Shown here piece by piece: positions 16,602 through 25,521 of a stretch of 35,975 nucleotides of DNA. Location of the stretch: contig NZ_JAQMTY010000070.1 in assembly GCF_028330765.1 (NCBI RefSeq), forward strand, positions 1 through 35,975, given 5' to 3'. Position numbers and translations under genes: made by a program. Every line of letters starts with the position of its first letter. Within the stretch, counting starts at the first letter, position 1. Under the pieces are notes generated by a model. That model was given only the letters and a program-made list of their open reading frames with translations, had not been told where the DNA came from and ran no database searches. The stretch comes from Spirulina subsalsa CS-330. Lineage in GTDB: Bacteria; Cyanobacteriota; Cyanobacteriia; Cyanobacteriales; Spirulinaceae.

Positions 16602-16852
16602 GCTATCAAATCAACATTTTGCGCCACGCTCAAAAATCTCTGAGCAAACTGCCGCAGGATGAATATGAACGCATTAAAGAGACAATTCAGTTGTTAGCGA
16701 CAACTCCTCGGCCTAACGGTAGCCGAAAGCTTACAGGACGTGAGGGTTGGCGACTTCGTGTGGGTGACTATCGTGTGATTTATGAGATTGATGACCCTCA
16801 AAAAACAATTACAGTGCTTTCCATTGGTCATCGGTGCGAAATATACCGTTGA
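16598..16852 (+). CDS. RelE-family toxin, module 2
   Basis: The 84-residue protein reads MSYQINILRHAQKSLSKLPQ at the start, has the helix EYERIKETIQLLATTPRPNG, the strand SRKLTGREGWRLRVGDYRVI, and ends LSIGHRCEIYR. The RVGDYRVIYEID block and terminal GHR.EIY are the RelE/ParE signature. It is a distant paralogue of the module 1 toxin: both begin MSYQI and both end in GHR.(D/E)IY, but most of the sequence between differs. That argues for separate acquisition or old duplication, not recent copying. Confidence 0.92.
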   Translation: MSYQINILRHAQKSLSKLPQDEYERIKETIQLLATTPRPNGSRKLTGREGWRLRVGDYRVIYEIDDPQKTITVLSIGHRCEIYR

Positions 16853-17287
16853 ATCTCTGAAACTCTATTAACCCCAACGCAAATAACGGAAACGGCACAA
16901 CCACCACATCACCCTTTACAAATTGCGCCATGCTTGATCCTCTTCCGGTTTCAGCCCGTCCCTTTAACTTTTCCCGTGAAGATCCAGAACCGCCCCGCGC
17001 CCTGGTTTAGGAAATTTGCCGATGGATGTACTCAAGGCAATACAAAGCGCGATCGCCTATACACTCAACCTCAAACTGAGCTAAAACCCTCAGTCTAATG
17101 GGAACGCCGCAAGACTCGACACCAGAGAGGCGCGATCGCTGCATCACCCTACCCCACAGCAAAACACCGCCCCCAGTCTAGCCCAGAGGTTGGGGCGCGA
17201 TCGCACCGTTGCAAAAACCGTAGCGATCGCCCCCAATCCCAAAAATCGTTGGGGTGCAAACCGCTGGGGGGTTCAACCCTAGGGGGG
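16853..17287. other. 435-bp gap with island repeat C and possible gene remnants
   Basis: I find no intact gene. A 27-codon frame begins at ATG 16930 (MLDPLPVSARPFNFSREDPE) and stops at TAG 17011-17013. Another begins at ATG 17022 (MDVLKAIQSAIAYTLNLKLS) and stops at TAA 17082-17084. Either could be a degraded gene, perhaps another small module. Copy C of the island repeat follows, then a HIP1-rich stretch up to the end of ycf54. Confidence 0.5.
17135..17202 (+). repeat. Island repeat, copy C
   Basis: Identical to copy B over 61 bases (17135-17195) and 853 bp from it. The two copies bracket module 2 as direct repeats. The bases after it (GCACCG, GCAAAAACCGTAGCGATCG) align loosely with copy A. 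Confidence 0.95.
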
Positions 17288-17614
17288 CTAAGCCGTAACT
17301 AACGATGCCAAGGGGTCGGGAATGGCGGCGCTGGGTGCTTCAAATTCCCCAGTGAGGACAAATTCTAGGCGTAATTTGAGCCAGGTGATAAATTGCTTGT
17401 TTGTGGAAACGATCGCAACAGCGGGTTTGGGACATTGGGCGTTGGCAGCAGCGAGTTCAGGGGCATCAAGGAAAGCCGGCTGCTTGACAAGCCAAAAATC
17501 AATCTCTTTCTGTTGTTCCCCGTAGTGGCGGGTGCGTTCTTTGAGCACTTCTTCGAGGGGTTCTTCTTCGAGTAAAAATTTCTGACTGGCAGCCACGTAA
17601 TAATAAGTCGTCAT
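17288..17614 (-). CDS. ycf54: Ycf54 (Mg-protoporphyrin IX monomethyl ester cyclase assembly factor)
   Basis: Ycf54 supports assembly or stability of the oxidative cyclase that forms ring E of chlorophyll. The 108 residues match the family (formerly DUF2488). The N-terminus MTTYYYVAASQKFLLEEEPL and the following EVLKERTRHY, EIDFWLV and WLKLRLEFVLTGEF blocks are diagnostic. It is 63 bp downstream of pdxJ on the same strand. It shares no pathway with its neighbours, except that PLP-dependent glutamate-1-semialdehyde aminotransferase opens tetrapyrrole synthesis; that link is inference. Confidence 0.95.
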   Translation of the reverse strand: MTTYYYVAASQKFLLEEEPLEEVLKERTRHYGEQQKEIDFWLVKQPAFLDAPELAAANAQCPKPAVAIVSTNKQFITWLKLRLEFVLTGEFEAPSAAIPDPLASLVTA

Positions 17615-17677
17615 AATTAGTTACAAATTCTCCGTATTCCATTGTTGTGGGTCGTGACCGGGTTTAGGGGCGATCGT

Positions 17678-18400
17678 TCACAATTCTCCACGCATGGCTT
17701 TTTTCATGTCCTGCACAGCTCGCTCCATCCCGATCAGGGAAGCGCGGCTGATGATGGTATGGCCGATGTTGAGTTCTTCCATGTGGGGGATGGAAGCCAC
17801 GGGATAGACGTTGCGATAGGTCAGGCCGTGACCGGCATTGATGCGGAGGCCAAGGCTGCGGGCGAGTTCTGCGCCCTGGGTGAGGATGGCCAATTCGCGA
17901 TCGCAGTCCTCCTCGCGGGTGGCGTTGGCATAGGTTCCCGTGTGGAGTTCGATAAACTGGGCTTGGGTTTTGGCGGCGGCGGCGATTTGATCTGGGTCGG
18001 CATCAATGAACCAACTGACGGGAATGCCTGCCGATTGGAGGCGATCGCACACCTGACAATACCGATCCAAATCCCCCAACAGATTTAACCCGCCCTCAGT
18101 GGTCACCTCTTCGCGCTTCTCCGGCACGAGGGTCGCATAGTCCGGCTTCACCTCTAGGGCAATCTGCACCATTTCATCCGTCGCCGCCATTTCCAAATTC
18201 AAATGAGTCTGTACGGTTTCCCGCAAGAGGCGAATATCACGATCCTGAATATGGCGGCGATCTTCGCGCAGATGGGCCGTAATGCCATCCGCGCCGGCGA
18301 GTTCTGCCAAAAAAGCCGCAGCAACGGGTTCCGGCTCAATGGTGCGGCGGGCTTGGCGAATCGTGGCAATGTGGTCAATATTAACGCCGAGGGTCAACAC
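17678..18400 (-). CDS. pdxJ: Pyridoxine 5'-phosphate synthase
   Basis: It condenses 3-amino-1-hydroxyacetone phosphate and deoxyxylulose 5-phosphate into pyridoxine 5'-phosphate, the last ring-forming step of the DXP-dependent vitamin B6 route. At 240 residues it is a complete TIM barrel. [16 protein letters not shown] at residues 3-18 with the active-site His, the HLREDRRHI loop near 43-51, the catalytic Glu in VTLVPEKR-like [15 protein letters not shown], and the C-terminal [14 protein letters not shown] block are all present. Its 5' end is separated from accA by a 275-bp gap with repeats, so it may have its own promoter. Confidence 0.96.
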   Translation of the reverse strand: MLTLGVNIDHIATIRQARRTIEPEPVAAAFLAELAGADGITAHLREDRRHIQDRDIRLLRETVQTHLNLEMAATDEMVQIALEVKPDYATLVPEKREEVTTEGGLNLLGDLDRYCQVCDRLQSAGIPVSWFIDADPDQIAAAAKTQAQFIELHTGTYANATREEDCDRELAILTQGAELARSLGLRINAGHGLTYRNVYPVASIPHMEELNIGHTIISRASLIGMERAVQDMKKAMRGEL

Positions 18401-18561
18401 AGGACTGAACTTTTAAACACAATAGGTACTGTATCTTACACCGAAAATTCACGGGAATGGGCCACGCAACCCATCCACAGGATCAAAATTCTGCGTCAGT
18501 TCTGCGCCTTCACCTCTAATACCAATTTTCTAAAGGAAAACCACAGAGAACGTGATTCAGG

Positions 18562-18581
18562 CAAGGGGCTTAAGCCCCTTG
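18562..18581. repeat. 20-bp palindrome CAAGGGGCTTAAGCCCCTTG, copy 4
   Basis: An exact copy, preceded by ATTCAGG and followed by TTCCGTAG, in the accA-pdxJ gap. Left and right flanks resemble those at 7052 (CAGG and TTCC), so the repeated unit is longer than the palindrome. Confidence 0.9.
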
Positions 18582-18630
18582 TTCCGTAGCCTAAATTTTA
18601 AGAATTGGTAACCCAGGGAGAATGAAGCCA

Positions 18631-18667
18631 AGAAGCCCTCTCCTGGGGGAGAGGGTTGGGGTGAGGG
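18631..18667 (-). repeat. CCCTCATCCCC-type hairpin repeat, copy 2 (inverse)
   Basis: CCCTCTCC at 18636-18643 pairs with GGAGAGGG around CTGGG-type loop bases, then TTGGGGTGAGGG follows. It ends 9 bp from the accA stop on the minus strand and may double as its terminator. Confidence 0.75.
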
Positions 18668-18675
18668 AATGGCGG

Positions 18676-19656
18676 TTAAGCGCTGAGGTCGTGGAATTGA
18701 CCGATGGCCCGGAATTTTTGATAGCGGGCTTCGCGGCGTTCAGCCGGGGTGAGACTGAGTAAGACTTCAAGATTTTTGAGCAAACTGGCTTTCAAGCCCT
18801 GAGCCGCACCGATGGGGTCAGAATGAGCACCGCTTGAGGGTTCGGGGAGAATTTCATCGAGAATGCCGAAGTTTTTTAGATCCCAGGCGGTAATTTTCAA
18901 GGCGGCGGCGGCTTGGGGGGCTTTGGCGGCATCTTTCCAGAGGATGGCGGCGCAGGCTTCGGGGGTGGCGACGGTATAGACGGCATGCTCGAACATGAGA
19001 ATGCGATCGCCCACACCAATCCCCAACGCGCCCCCCGATCCGCCTTCGCCGATCACGGTACAGAGAATCGGCACATCAAAACTAAACATTTCCCGCAGGT
19101 TGTAGGCGATCGCTTCCCCCTGGCCGAGTTTTTCCGCCTCAACCCCCGCCCAAGCCCCCGGCGTATCAATAAAGGTCAAAATCGGCATCCCAAACCGATT
19201 CGCATGTTCCATCAACCGCAAGGCCTTCCGGTAGCCCCCCGGTGATGCCATGCCAAAATTACGCAGGACATTATCTTTCGTATCCCGGCCCTTTTGATGG
19301 CCAAGCATCACCACTGGCATCCCGCCCAAACGAGCCACCCCACCCACCAACGCCGGGTCATCATTGCCGCTGCGATCGCCATGGAGTTCAAGCCACTCAT
19401 CACACATCGCCTGAATATAGTCCAACGTCGAAGGACGACGCGGATGCCGCGCCAACTGAAGCCGCTGAGCCGGAGTCAAACTACTAAAAATTTCTTGGCG
19501 CAACTGGTCTGCTTTCGCCTCCAACTCCCGGATTTGCTCAGACACATCGACGTTATTTTCACGGGCAAGTTCTCGAATCTGCTCAATCCGCGACTCTAAC
19601 TCGCAGAGCGGCTTCTCAAACGTGAGCAGAAACGGACGGTTTTTAGTGGCACTCAT
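18676..19656 (-). CDS. accA: Acetyl-CoA carboxylase carboxyltransferase subunit alpha
   Basis: With AccD it moves CO2 from biotin-BCCP to acetyl-CoA, giving malonyl-CoA for fatty-acid synthesis. The 326 residues match the family. The N-terminal coiled region ([20 protein letters not shown]) is followed by [13 protein letters not shown] near residues 70-82, the crotonase-fold core with GRDTKDN and [11 protein letters not shown], and [20 protein letters not shown] near 205-224. It lies 35 bp downstream of aar on the same strand. In many cyanobacteria ado, aar and accA adjoin, joining substrate supply to hydrocarbon output. Confidence 0.97.
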   Translation of the reverse strand: MSATKNRPFLLTFEKPLCELESRIEQIRELARENNVDVSEQIRELEAKADQLRQEIFSSLTPAQRLQLARHPRRPSTLDYIQAMCDEWLELHGDRSGNDDPALVGGVARLGGMPVVMLGHQKGRDTKDNVLRNFGMASPGGYRKALRLMEHANRFGMPILTFIDTPGAWAGVEAEKLGQGEAIAYNLREMFSFDVPILCTVIGEGGSGGALGIGVGDRILMFEHAVYTVATPEACAAILWKDAAKAPQAAAALKITAWDLKNFGILDEILPEPSSGAHSDPIGAAQGLKASLLKNLEVLLSLTPAERREARYQKFRAIGQFHDLSA

Positions 19657-19691
19657 AGGGAAATAAAGGGGTAAAACAAAACAGTGGGGGG

Positions 19692-20714
19692 CTAAACAGT
19701 CAGCAGCGGCTGGAAACCATGCTTCACCGATGCCGCTCCAATTTGCTCCATTTTTTCCACCGTAATTTGATTCCGGCCCCAGGAAAAATTAGTGTGCCAT
19801 TGTTCAAACTCCAGCAGCATCGCCTCGGCAAAACAGGCAAAAAATTGTCGTCCGGGCACATCCATCTCGACAATTTCCATAATTTTCCAATCAATATCCA
19901 AACTATGCTCCACAATTCCACCCTTGAGGACACAAACACCCTCTTGGGCCAGCTTGGTATCAAGATTTTTCGGATAGCCCCCGTCAATCAAAAGACAAGG
20001 GTTTTTCAACGGAATCGCGCTGATATCCACACCCTGGGGCATACTCGCCACCCAAACCACGATATCCGCCAGGGGTAACGCCTCTTCTAGGCCGAGAATC
20101 TTGCCGCGCCCCAATTCCGTTTGCAAATTGTTGAGTCGCTCTTGATTGCGGGCAATCAGGAGGAGATCTTGGACATCCGTTTTGCGATCGAGCCAGCGAC
20201 AAACCGCGCTGCCAATATCCCCGGTAGCACCGCACACCGCCACGGTTGCCTCGGAGAGCTTGATCCCCAGTTTGGCGGCGTATTGTTCCACTTGGCGACA
20301 GATGATGTAGGCGGTGTGGGTGTTGCCGGTGGTGAAACGGCTGAAGTCGAGTTCGACATTGCGCACCTGTTTATTGGCGCTCAAATTAAAATTTTCAAAA
20401 ATAATCGAGGAAAATCCGCCGAGGGCAGTGATGTCGAGGTGTTCTTTTTGAGCACAGGCCATCGCGTTGAGGATTTTCCGAATCGCGGTCTTGATCCGTC
20501 GTTGCGACAGCATTTCCGGCAGGAAAAAGGATTCAACGTATTTGCCTTCAATTTTTTGTCCGGTCGCACTGGTGACGGTAATGTGATCGACAACTTGAGG
20601 CGGAGCAGCACACCAGAGGTCTAGCCCTTGTTCACTCTCTTCGAGATAACCGAGTTCGTGGGCTTTGGCGTGGGCGTGTTCAAGATTGGTAAGGTGACCG
20701 ATAAGACCAAACAT
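19692..20714 (-). CDS. aar: Long-chain acyl-ACP reductase
   Basis: It reduces acyl-ACP with NADPH to a fatty aldehyde, the substrate of Ado. The 340 residues match the cyanobacterial enzyme exactly in architecture: an N-terminal thioester-binding part starting [10 protein letters not shown], a Rossmann NADPH-binding motif [10 protein letters not shown] at residues 161-170, and Cys294 in [12 protein letters not shown], at the position of the catalytic cysteine that forms the acyl-enzyme in the Synechococcus elongatus protein. It lies 205 bp downstream of ado and 35 bp upstream of accA. The hairpin between ado and aar may uncouple their expression. Confidence 0.97.
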   Translation of the reverse strand: MFGLIGHLTNLEHAHAKAHELGYLEESEQGLDLWCAAPPQVVDHITVTSATGQKIEGKYVESFFLPEMLSQRRIKTAIRKILNAMACAQKEHLDITALGGFSSIIFENFNLSANKQVRNVELDFSRFTTGNTHTAYIICRQVEQYAAKLGIKLSEATVAVCGATGDIGSAVCRWLDRKTDVQDLLLIARNQERLNNLQTELGRGKILGLEEALPLADIVVWVASMPQGVDISAIPLKNPCLLIDGGYPKNLDTKLAQEGVCVLKGGIVEHSLDIDWKIMEIVEMDVPGRQFFACFAEAMLLEFEQWHTNFSWGRNQITVEKMEQIGAASVKHGFQPLLTV

Positions 20715-20861
20715 GGGCAGGTTGTTTGAATGGGCCCGTGAGATTCAGCGAGCGATGAATTTACGTAAAGAAAAAGTAAAGACTTTTAACGATAGTACCA
20801 AAAACGGGGACTGAGGATAGAGAACGGTTTGGATTTTCGCAGAATTCAGCCAGAGAAGATC

Positions 20862-20898
20862 AAGGTAGTGACTAGCAGCTAAGACTAGTCACTACCTT
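20862..20898 (-). terminator. Perfect 14-bp hairpin between ado and aar
   Basis: AAGGTAGTGACTAG (20862-20875) and CTAGTCACTACCTT (20885-20898) pair without mismatch around a 9-nt loop. It begins 22 bp after the ado stop. Reading in the gene direction there is only a modest T-rich tail (GATCTTCTCT), so it could be a terminator, an attenuator that lowers aar relative to ado, or a 3' stabiliser of ado mRNA. Confidence 0.75.
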
Positions 20899-20919
20899 TG
20901 TGCTGAACTTGAATGGGGG

Positions 20920-21615
20920 TTAGGCGGCAGTGAGTCCGTAGGAAGACATTCTCATGATTTCACGGGTGTTAAAACCAATGTTGCCGAGGGCATCACCGTA
21001 GCTCACCATGAAGTCTTCGACGAGGGCCGCTTTTTCCATCCCTAGGACGGCGGCATCATCCTCGACTGCGTTGAGCATTTGCCAAACGATGGGGAGGTTT
21101 TCTTTGTTGGCAGCTTCGAGGGCGGCTTTGGATGCCTCGAAATGCTCGTTGAGCCAGACTTCACCGAAGTTGAGGTGTTTGTACTCGTCTGTGACCACGC
21201 CTTCGGTGATTTTGCGGGCGAAGTCGTCGGCGACGGGGATGTAGATGTTGTAGGCGGCGATCGCAAAGGCTTCGATGATCAAGGATTGGATCACGAAGCA
21301 GGCGACGACATTGCCTTCCGCATGGGCGGTTTTGAAGTTGCCATGGAGACGAGCAAAGTACTGTTTCGCAAATTCCATGTCCGGGGTCACGGTGAGATTA
21401 CGACCACAGGCTTGAAACCCTTTCATGTGGCGCTTTTCCATTTTCGCCAAGGTGGTCAGTTCATCTTTGTGCTCGGGGAGTAGTTCACCCATCGCAATAT
21501 AGTTGTTGTAGGCTTCTTGTTCGCCCTCAATCACGATCGCATTAATGCGGCTATATGCGTCTTTGTACGTTTCACTCGTAAAGTCTAGTTCAGGGCGGAC
21601 TGCAAGTTCCTGCAT
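20920..21615 (-). CDS. ado: Aldehyde-deformylating oxygenase
   Basis: This non-haem di-iron enzyme converts fatty aldehydes to odd-chain alkanes (mainly C15 and C17) and formate, using O2 and ferredoxin. The 231 residues match the family, and every iron ligand is in place with standard numbering: Glu32, Glu60 and His63 (EKRH), Glu115, Glu144 and His147 (EYKH). AGGAG lies about 10 nt before the ATG. Upstream, TTGTTA, 17 nt, TATACC is a possible weak promoter. It heads the ado-aar-accA run. Confidence 0.98.
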   Translation of the reverse strand: MQELAVRPELDFTSETYKDAYSRINAIVIEGEQEAYNNYIAMGELLPEHKDELTTLAKMEKRHMKGFQACGRNLTVTPDMEFAKQYFARLHGNFKTAHAEGNVVACFVIQSLIIEAFAIAAYNIYIPVADDFARKITEGVVTDEYKHLNFGEVWLNEHFEASKAALEAANKENLPIVWQMLNAVEDDAAVLGMEKAALVEDFMVSYGDALGNIGFNTREIMRMSSYGLTAA

Positions 21616-22116
21616 CAGTGGGTTGTCTCCTAATTGATTTTACGTTCATCCCAATCCTAGCGCTTGGCTAGACTGGGAACAATTGCGGCCTAAAGACTAA
21701 GGTTAAAGCAAACATCGCTCTAACGATTAGGATTTTCTTCTAATAGGTATATGGTAACGATTTTACTTTAACAATCATATTGTTGCTTAACTGCAAATAA
21801 CTTATCTAAAACAGGACTTCGACAGAAAATACTTATCATTTCAAGGGAAATCGATAGATGGTATGGCATCACACAGATTTTCGTCCGGGTTGATAGTAGG
21901 GGGGAAATACGCGAGATGCCGCGCTCAATTGCCATTTCAGACGAAAGGGGTGGGTGAACGGTCAGGGTTTTCAGGCTGGAACAGTGGGTTTTGATGGCGA
22001 TGGGGTTTGCTCGGTCTGGATGGCTGAAATGCGCCTGCTGGGCCGTGGGCGATCGCACTCCCTTTATTCTATCGCTGTTGCGATCGCCCTGCCGCATCCC
22101 CCGCCCCCAACCGGGA
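21616..22116. other. 501-bp gap upstream of ado
   Basis: No gene is supported. The half next to ado is AT-rich (about 21710-21800) and probably holds its promoter. The half next to the phosphatase gene is GC-rich with HIP1 octamers. I see no repeat family member, tRNA or strong hairpin. Confidence 0.6.
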
Positions 22117-23544
22117 TCAAGTTGACCCTTTGCCCTCCTGACTGGCTTCCAATTGGAGCACCACGAGGGTCATATCATCCTTGTAGGTGTCGCCGTCCCC
22201 GACAAAGCGCTGCACCTGATCAAAAAGATGATCCAGGATCGCCTGAGCGCCGTAACCTTCTTGGCACGCCCATTCAAAGGCCGTGTTAAAGCGGTCTTCA
22301 TCAAAGCGATCGCCCGATTGACTCATCGCGTCCGTGAAGCCATCGGTGAAGTACACCACCGTATCCCCCGGCGCGAGTTGGATTTGAGCATCTTCATAGA
22401 CCGAATCGATATCGAGGCCGATCAGCATGCCCCAGGTATCGAGCTTCCGGAGCGATCGCGTTTGCGCCTGCCAGAGCAGGGGGGGATGGTGCGCCGCATT
22501 GGTATAGGACAGCAGCCGCGTTTGGGGGTTGTATTCGGAATAGAACAGCGTCAGGAAACGATGGGAATTGTCAAGATCCGCGTACATCACCTGATTGAGG
22601 TGCTGGACAATTTGGGCAGGACTGTGGCGGTTCAACACTTCCGCCCGGAGCATTCCCCGCGTCATCGTCATAATCAACCCCGCCGGAACCCCTTTACCCA
22701 TCACATCCCCGATCACAATACTCCAGGGCGAAGTCGTCAGCACAGGGTCTTCGTGGCTAAATTGATCGTAGGTGGTGGGAATAAAGTCGTAGTAGTCGCC
22801 GCCGACCCGATTCGCAGTTTTACAACTGGCGGCAATGTTGACCCCGGCAATGGTGGGGCAGTGATGGGGCAAGAGGTGATCTTGGATTTCTGAGGCAATT
22901 TCTAGCTCGCGATCGAGGCGTTCTTTTTGGCGGAGTTCGTTGGTCATGTCTTGGTTAGCGATCGCCACCGCCGTTTGATCCGCCACCAACTGCACCAACT
23001 TGCGCCGCGTCGAAGTCCATTGATAACTCGCGTCATCACTGAAAATATAGAGCCGGCCCCGCTCTTGATTTTTCACCAAAATCGGCGTGCCAAACAACTG
23101 CACCGTTTGCCCAAAATAGTCTTGCAGCCGTTGATCCAAAACCGCCGACTGAAATCCTGCCGATTTAGCAGCGATCGCATCTTGGTTTTGGTCAAACGTG
23201 CGGGTAATCGTTTCCAAGGCCCGCCGAATATCACGGCAGGCATGGCCCTCTTGGCAGTGCAATTGTTCTAGGCGGGGCTTCCCGTCAGGGCGCACCAACA
23301 CCAACGCCCCCCCATCAGCATCAGTCACCCGCGCCGCCATTAACGGCACGATCTCTAAAAACTGATTGAGATTATTAAAACTGCGCAGGGCAAAACCCAA
23401 GGAACTGAGCAGGTTTTGAATCCGGTTTTGTTCTCGATACAACCGCGCTACGAGTTCCTTGAGAGCAGCAACCGCAGTCGCCTCAGGGGTTCGAGTTGAG
23501 GCGAGATCTGAATTGGAAGAGGGGGGAAGCGGTGCGGCCATCAT
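22117..23544 (-). CDS. GAF-domain serine/threonine phosphatase (PP2C/SpoIIE type)
   Basis: The 475-residue protein begins with a short coiled segment (about residues 25-50), then a GAF-like sensory domain (about 55-205), a linker helix containing LRQKERLDRELEIASEIQDH near 206-225, and a SpoIIE/RsbU-type phosphatase domain (about 235-470). The linker is the usual signalling helix before SpoIIE domains. Metal-binding aspartates appear in GGDYYDF near 248 and in the IGDVMGKGVPAGL block near 275-287. TVVYFTDGFTDA near 398 is the family GxTD-type motif. Such enzymes usually dephosphorylate anti-sigma-factor antagonists. No partner gene is adjacent. Confidence 0.9.
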   Translation of the reverse strand: MMAAPLPPSSNSDLASTRTPEATAVAALKELVARLYREQNRIQNLLSSLGFALRSFNNLNQFLEIVPLMAARVTDADGGALVLVRPDGKPRLEQLHCQEGHACRDIRRALETITRTFDQNQDAIAAKSAGFQSAVLDQRLQDYFGQTVQLFGTPILVKNQERGRLYIFSDDASYQWTSTRRKLVQLVADQTAVAIANQDMTNELRQKERLDRELEIASEIQDHLLPHHCPTIAGVNIAASCKTANRVGGDYYDFIPTTYDQFSHEDPVLTTSPWSIVIGDVMGKGVPAGLIMTMTRGMLRAEVLNRHSPAQIVQHLNQVMYADLDNSHRFLTLFYSEYNPQTRLLSYTNAAHHPPLLWQAQTRSLRKLDTWGMLIGLDIDSVYEDAQIQLAPGDTVVYFTDGFTDAMSQSGDRFDEDRFNTAFEWACQEGYGAQAILDHLFDQVQRFVGDGDTYKDDMTLVVLQLEASQEGKGST

Positions 23545-23586
23545 TGCTGTTGAGTTGTGCAGGCACAGGGAATTTTAAATCAAACA

Positions 23587-23606
23587 GAAGCCTCACTGGA
23601 GGCTTC
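23587..23606. terminator. Hairpin terminator in the ftsY-phosphatase gap
   Basis: GAAGCCTC (23587-23594), loop ACTG, GAGGCTTC (23599-23606). On the minus strand the stem is followed by TGTTTGATTTAAAATT. It probably ends the ftsY transcript, although it lies about 130 bp after the ftsY stop. Confidence 0.75.
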
Positions 23607-23733
23607 ATGATCAGCGAAGCTTCAACGCCTATTGGGGGGACAGAGGCGAGGCAAGTCGCGCTTAGGATCATGAGGTAGTCTCAAAATCAATAGCACACCT
23701 CAGCGTTTCTGTCAATTTCTTGAGGCGGTATTT

Positions 23734-25245
23734 TTACTCACTGAGCAGCGCTTCGACAAATTCATAGCTAGAGAAGGGGCGCAGGTCTTCAATCCCTTCC
23801 CCAGCCCCAATAAACCGGATGGGTAGGTTTAATTGTTGGGCAACGGCGAGGGCGACTCCTCCCTTGGCTGTGCCGTCCAGTTTTGTGAGAACAACACCGC
23901 TTAACTGGGCGGATTCCGAAAAGACTTGGGCTTGGCGCAGTCCGTTTTGGCCCAGGGTTGCATCCAGGACAAGGAGGGATTCAATCACGGCGTTGGGGGC
24001 TTTTTTGTCGATGATGCGGCGAATTTTACTGAGTTCCTCCATCAGGTTTTGCTTGTTTTGGAGGCGGCCAGCGGTATCAACAAGCAGCAGTTGGGTGTTG
24101 CGGGCTTGGGCAGCGGCGATCGCATCATAAACCACCGCCGCCGGATCGGTATTTTTGCCGGGGTTGGCAATCACGGCGGTTTGGGTGCGATCGCCCCACA
24201 CTTTCACCTGTTCCACGGCGGCGGCTCGGAAGGTGTCCGCAGCGGCAATCAGGCAGGGATAGCCGGACTTTTGGGCCAGGTTAGCCAATTTGCCGATGGT
24301 GGTGGTTTTCCCGGCCCCATTCACCCCGGTCATCAGCCAAATATTCAGACAATCATCAACGGGGACAAGGGCGGCATTGTCCGGATCGGGGAGGGGTTGA
24401 TCGAGAATGCTACAGAGAATTTCTTTGAGGTAGGCGATCGCTTCATCCGGCGGTAACGCATCTTCCCGCAGGCGATTTTGCAGGGTTTCAATAATATGAT
24501 CCGTCGCCACTACCCCCACATCAGCTTGCAGCAAGAGGGCCTCAATTTCCAGGACGGCTTCGTCATTGAGGGGGCCTTGACCCACCACCGCTTTTAACTG
24601 GTTAACCAAGCTGCGCCGCGTCTTACCGAGGCCGTCCCGCAACCGTTTGAGCCAGCTAATTTCTTCGAGGTCGATATCTTCGGGGCGGCGACCCTGTTCA
24701 GCGAGAATCTTCGCCGACCACATAAAGTCATCGTCAAAGGCCATCGCGGCTTCGGGTTCATCGTCAGCGATCGCCGTTTCCTTCAGACGTTCCAAGCCAT
24801 CGGATTTTTTCATCCATGCCGGTTGGGGCGAACTGGGAGCGGGTTCCGGTTCCGGCGTAGGTTCTGGTGCGATCGGCTCCGTTGGTTCTGGCTCCGGTTC
24901 GAGCATTTCTACGGCGGCGGCCGGTGTGGGTTCAGAGTCCTCGGCGACGGGGTCGGGTGCGGAAGAGTCCGGCTCGGAGCGTTCCGGTTCCGGGTCGGCG
25001 GGAGGGGTTGGCTCGTCGGGTTCTGGCTCCGGTTCAGCCGTAGCGGTTGGGGCGGCTTCGACTTGCTGACTTTGGATGTTTTGATAAGCGGCCTTGGCCC
25101 ATTGGAGATAGTCAAGCGCAGGATCAGCCTCCTCCGATGCTGGGGCAGGCTCCTCGCTGGGGGTTTCCTTCACCTCCGGCTGGGGTGAGTCTGAAACCGG
25201 GTCGTCTTGCTTTTTTTTGCGCTTGAACCAATTAAACACGGGCAT
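23734..25245 (-). CDS. ftsY: Signal recognition particle receptor FtsY
   Basis: FtsY is the GTPase that docks SRP-bound ribosomes to the membrane. The 503 residues divide into an acidic, Pro/Glu-rich N-terminal region (about 20-165), a four-helix N domain (about 175-290) and the G domain. G-domain motifs: GVNGAGKTTTIGK near residues 305-317, DTFRAAAVEQ, the Walker B region DTAGRLQNKQNLMEEL, and TKLDGTAKGG near 455. The short basic start (MPVFNWFKRKKKQ) may help membrane contact. The N-terminal region is long and repetitive, with PEPEP and DPEPERSEP stretches. Neighbours are functionally unrelated. Confidence 0.96.
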   Translation of the reverse strand: MPVFNWFKRKKKQDDPVSDSPQPEVKETPSEEPAPASEEADPALDYLQWAKAAYQNIQSQQVEAAPTATAEPEPEPDEPTPPADPEPERSEPDSSAPDPVAEDSEPTPAAAVEMLEPEPEPTEPIAPEPTPEPEPAPSSPQPAWMKKSDGLERLKETAIADDEPEAAMAFDDDFMWSAKILAEQGRRPEDIDLEEISWLKRLRDGLGKTRRSLVNQLKAVVGQGPLNDEAVLEIEALLLQADVGVVATDHIIETLQNRLREDALPPDEAIAYLKEILCSILDQPLPDPDNAALVPVDDCLNIWLMTGVNGAGKTTTIGKLANLAQKSGYPCLIAAADTFRAAAVEQVKVWGDRTQTAVIANPGKNTDPAAVVYDAIAAAQARNTQLLLVDTAGRLQNKQNLMEELSKIRRIIDKKAPNAVIESLLVLDATLGQNGLRQAQVFSESAQLSGVVLTKLDGTAKGGVALAVAQQLNLPIRFIGAGEGIEDLRPFSSYEFVEALLSE

Positions 25246-25521
25246 TACCTTCTGACGATGTTCATCTCAATTAAAATCGCTACTCTATAGACTAGTATGC
25301 CGGAAGCCGCGATCGCACCGGATCAAACCACAGGTTTCCCCCCTTGACAAGCTCGATATCTCCCGGCATGGGATCTTCCCGAAAGCCAGGCGAGCAGGAC
25401 GCGATCGCCATGACACGACATCACAGGAATGCAGCGGCAATGGGTGCAGGGGTTCCGGGCATTCTGGTAGACTCTGGGAGCTTGCCCGATCGCACCCATT
25501 GGATCAGCCTCATGAACCCTA

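Noticed and set aside
21768-22097. Minus-strand frame of 109 codons in the gap upstream of ado
   Set aside because: The translation has no conserved-looking block and it overlaps the AT-rich region expected to hold the ado promoter.
25344-25349. Perfect TTGACA before the unknown gene at 25522
   Set aside because: No -10 box lies at 16-18 bp and the distance to the gene is about 170 bp.
25430-25520. Possible tRNA-like segment (GGGGTTCCGGGC)
   Set aside because: No acceptor stem or anticodon arm can be formed around it.
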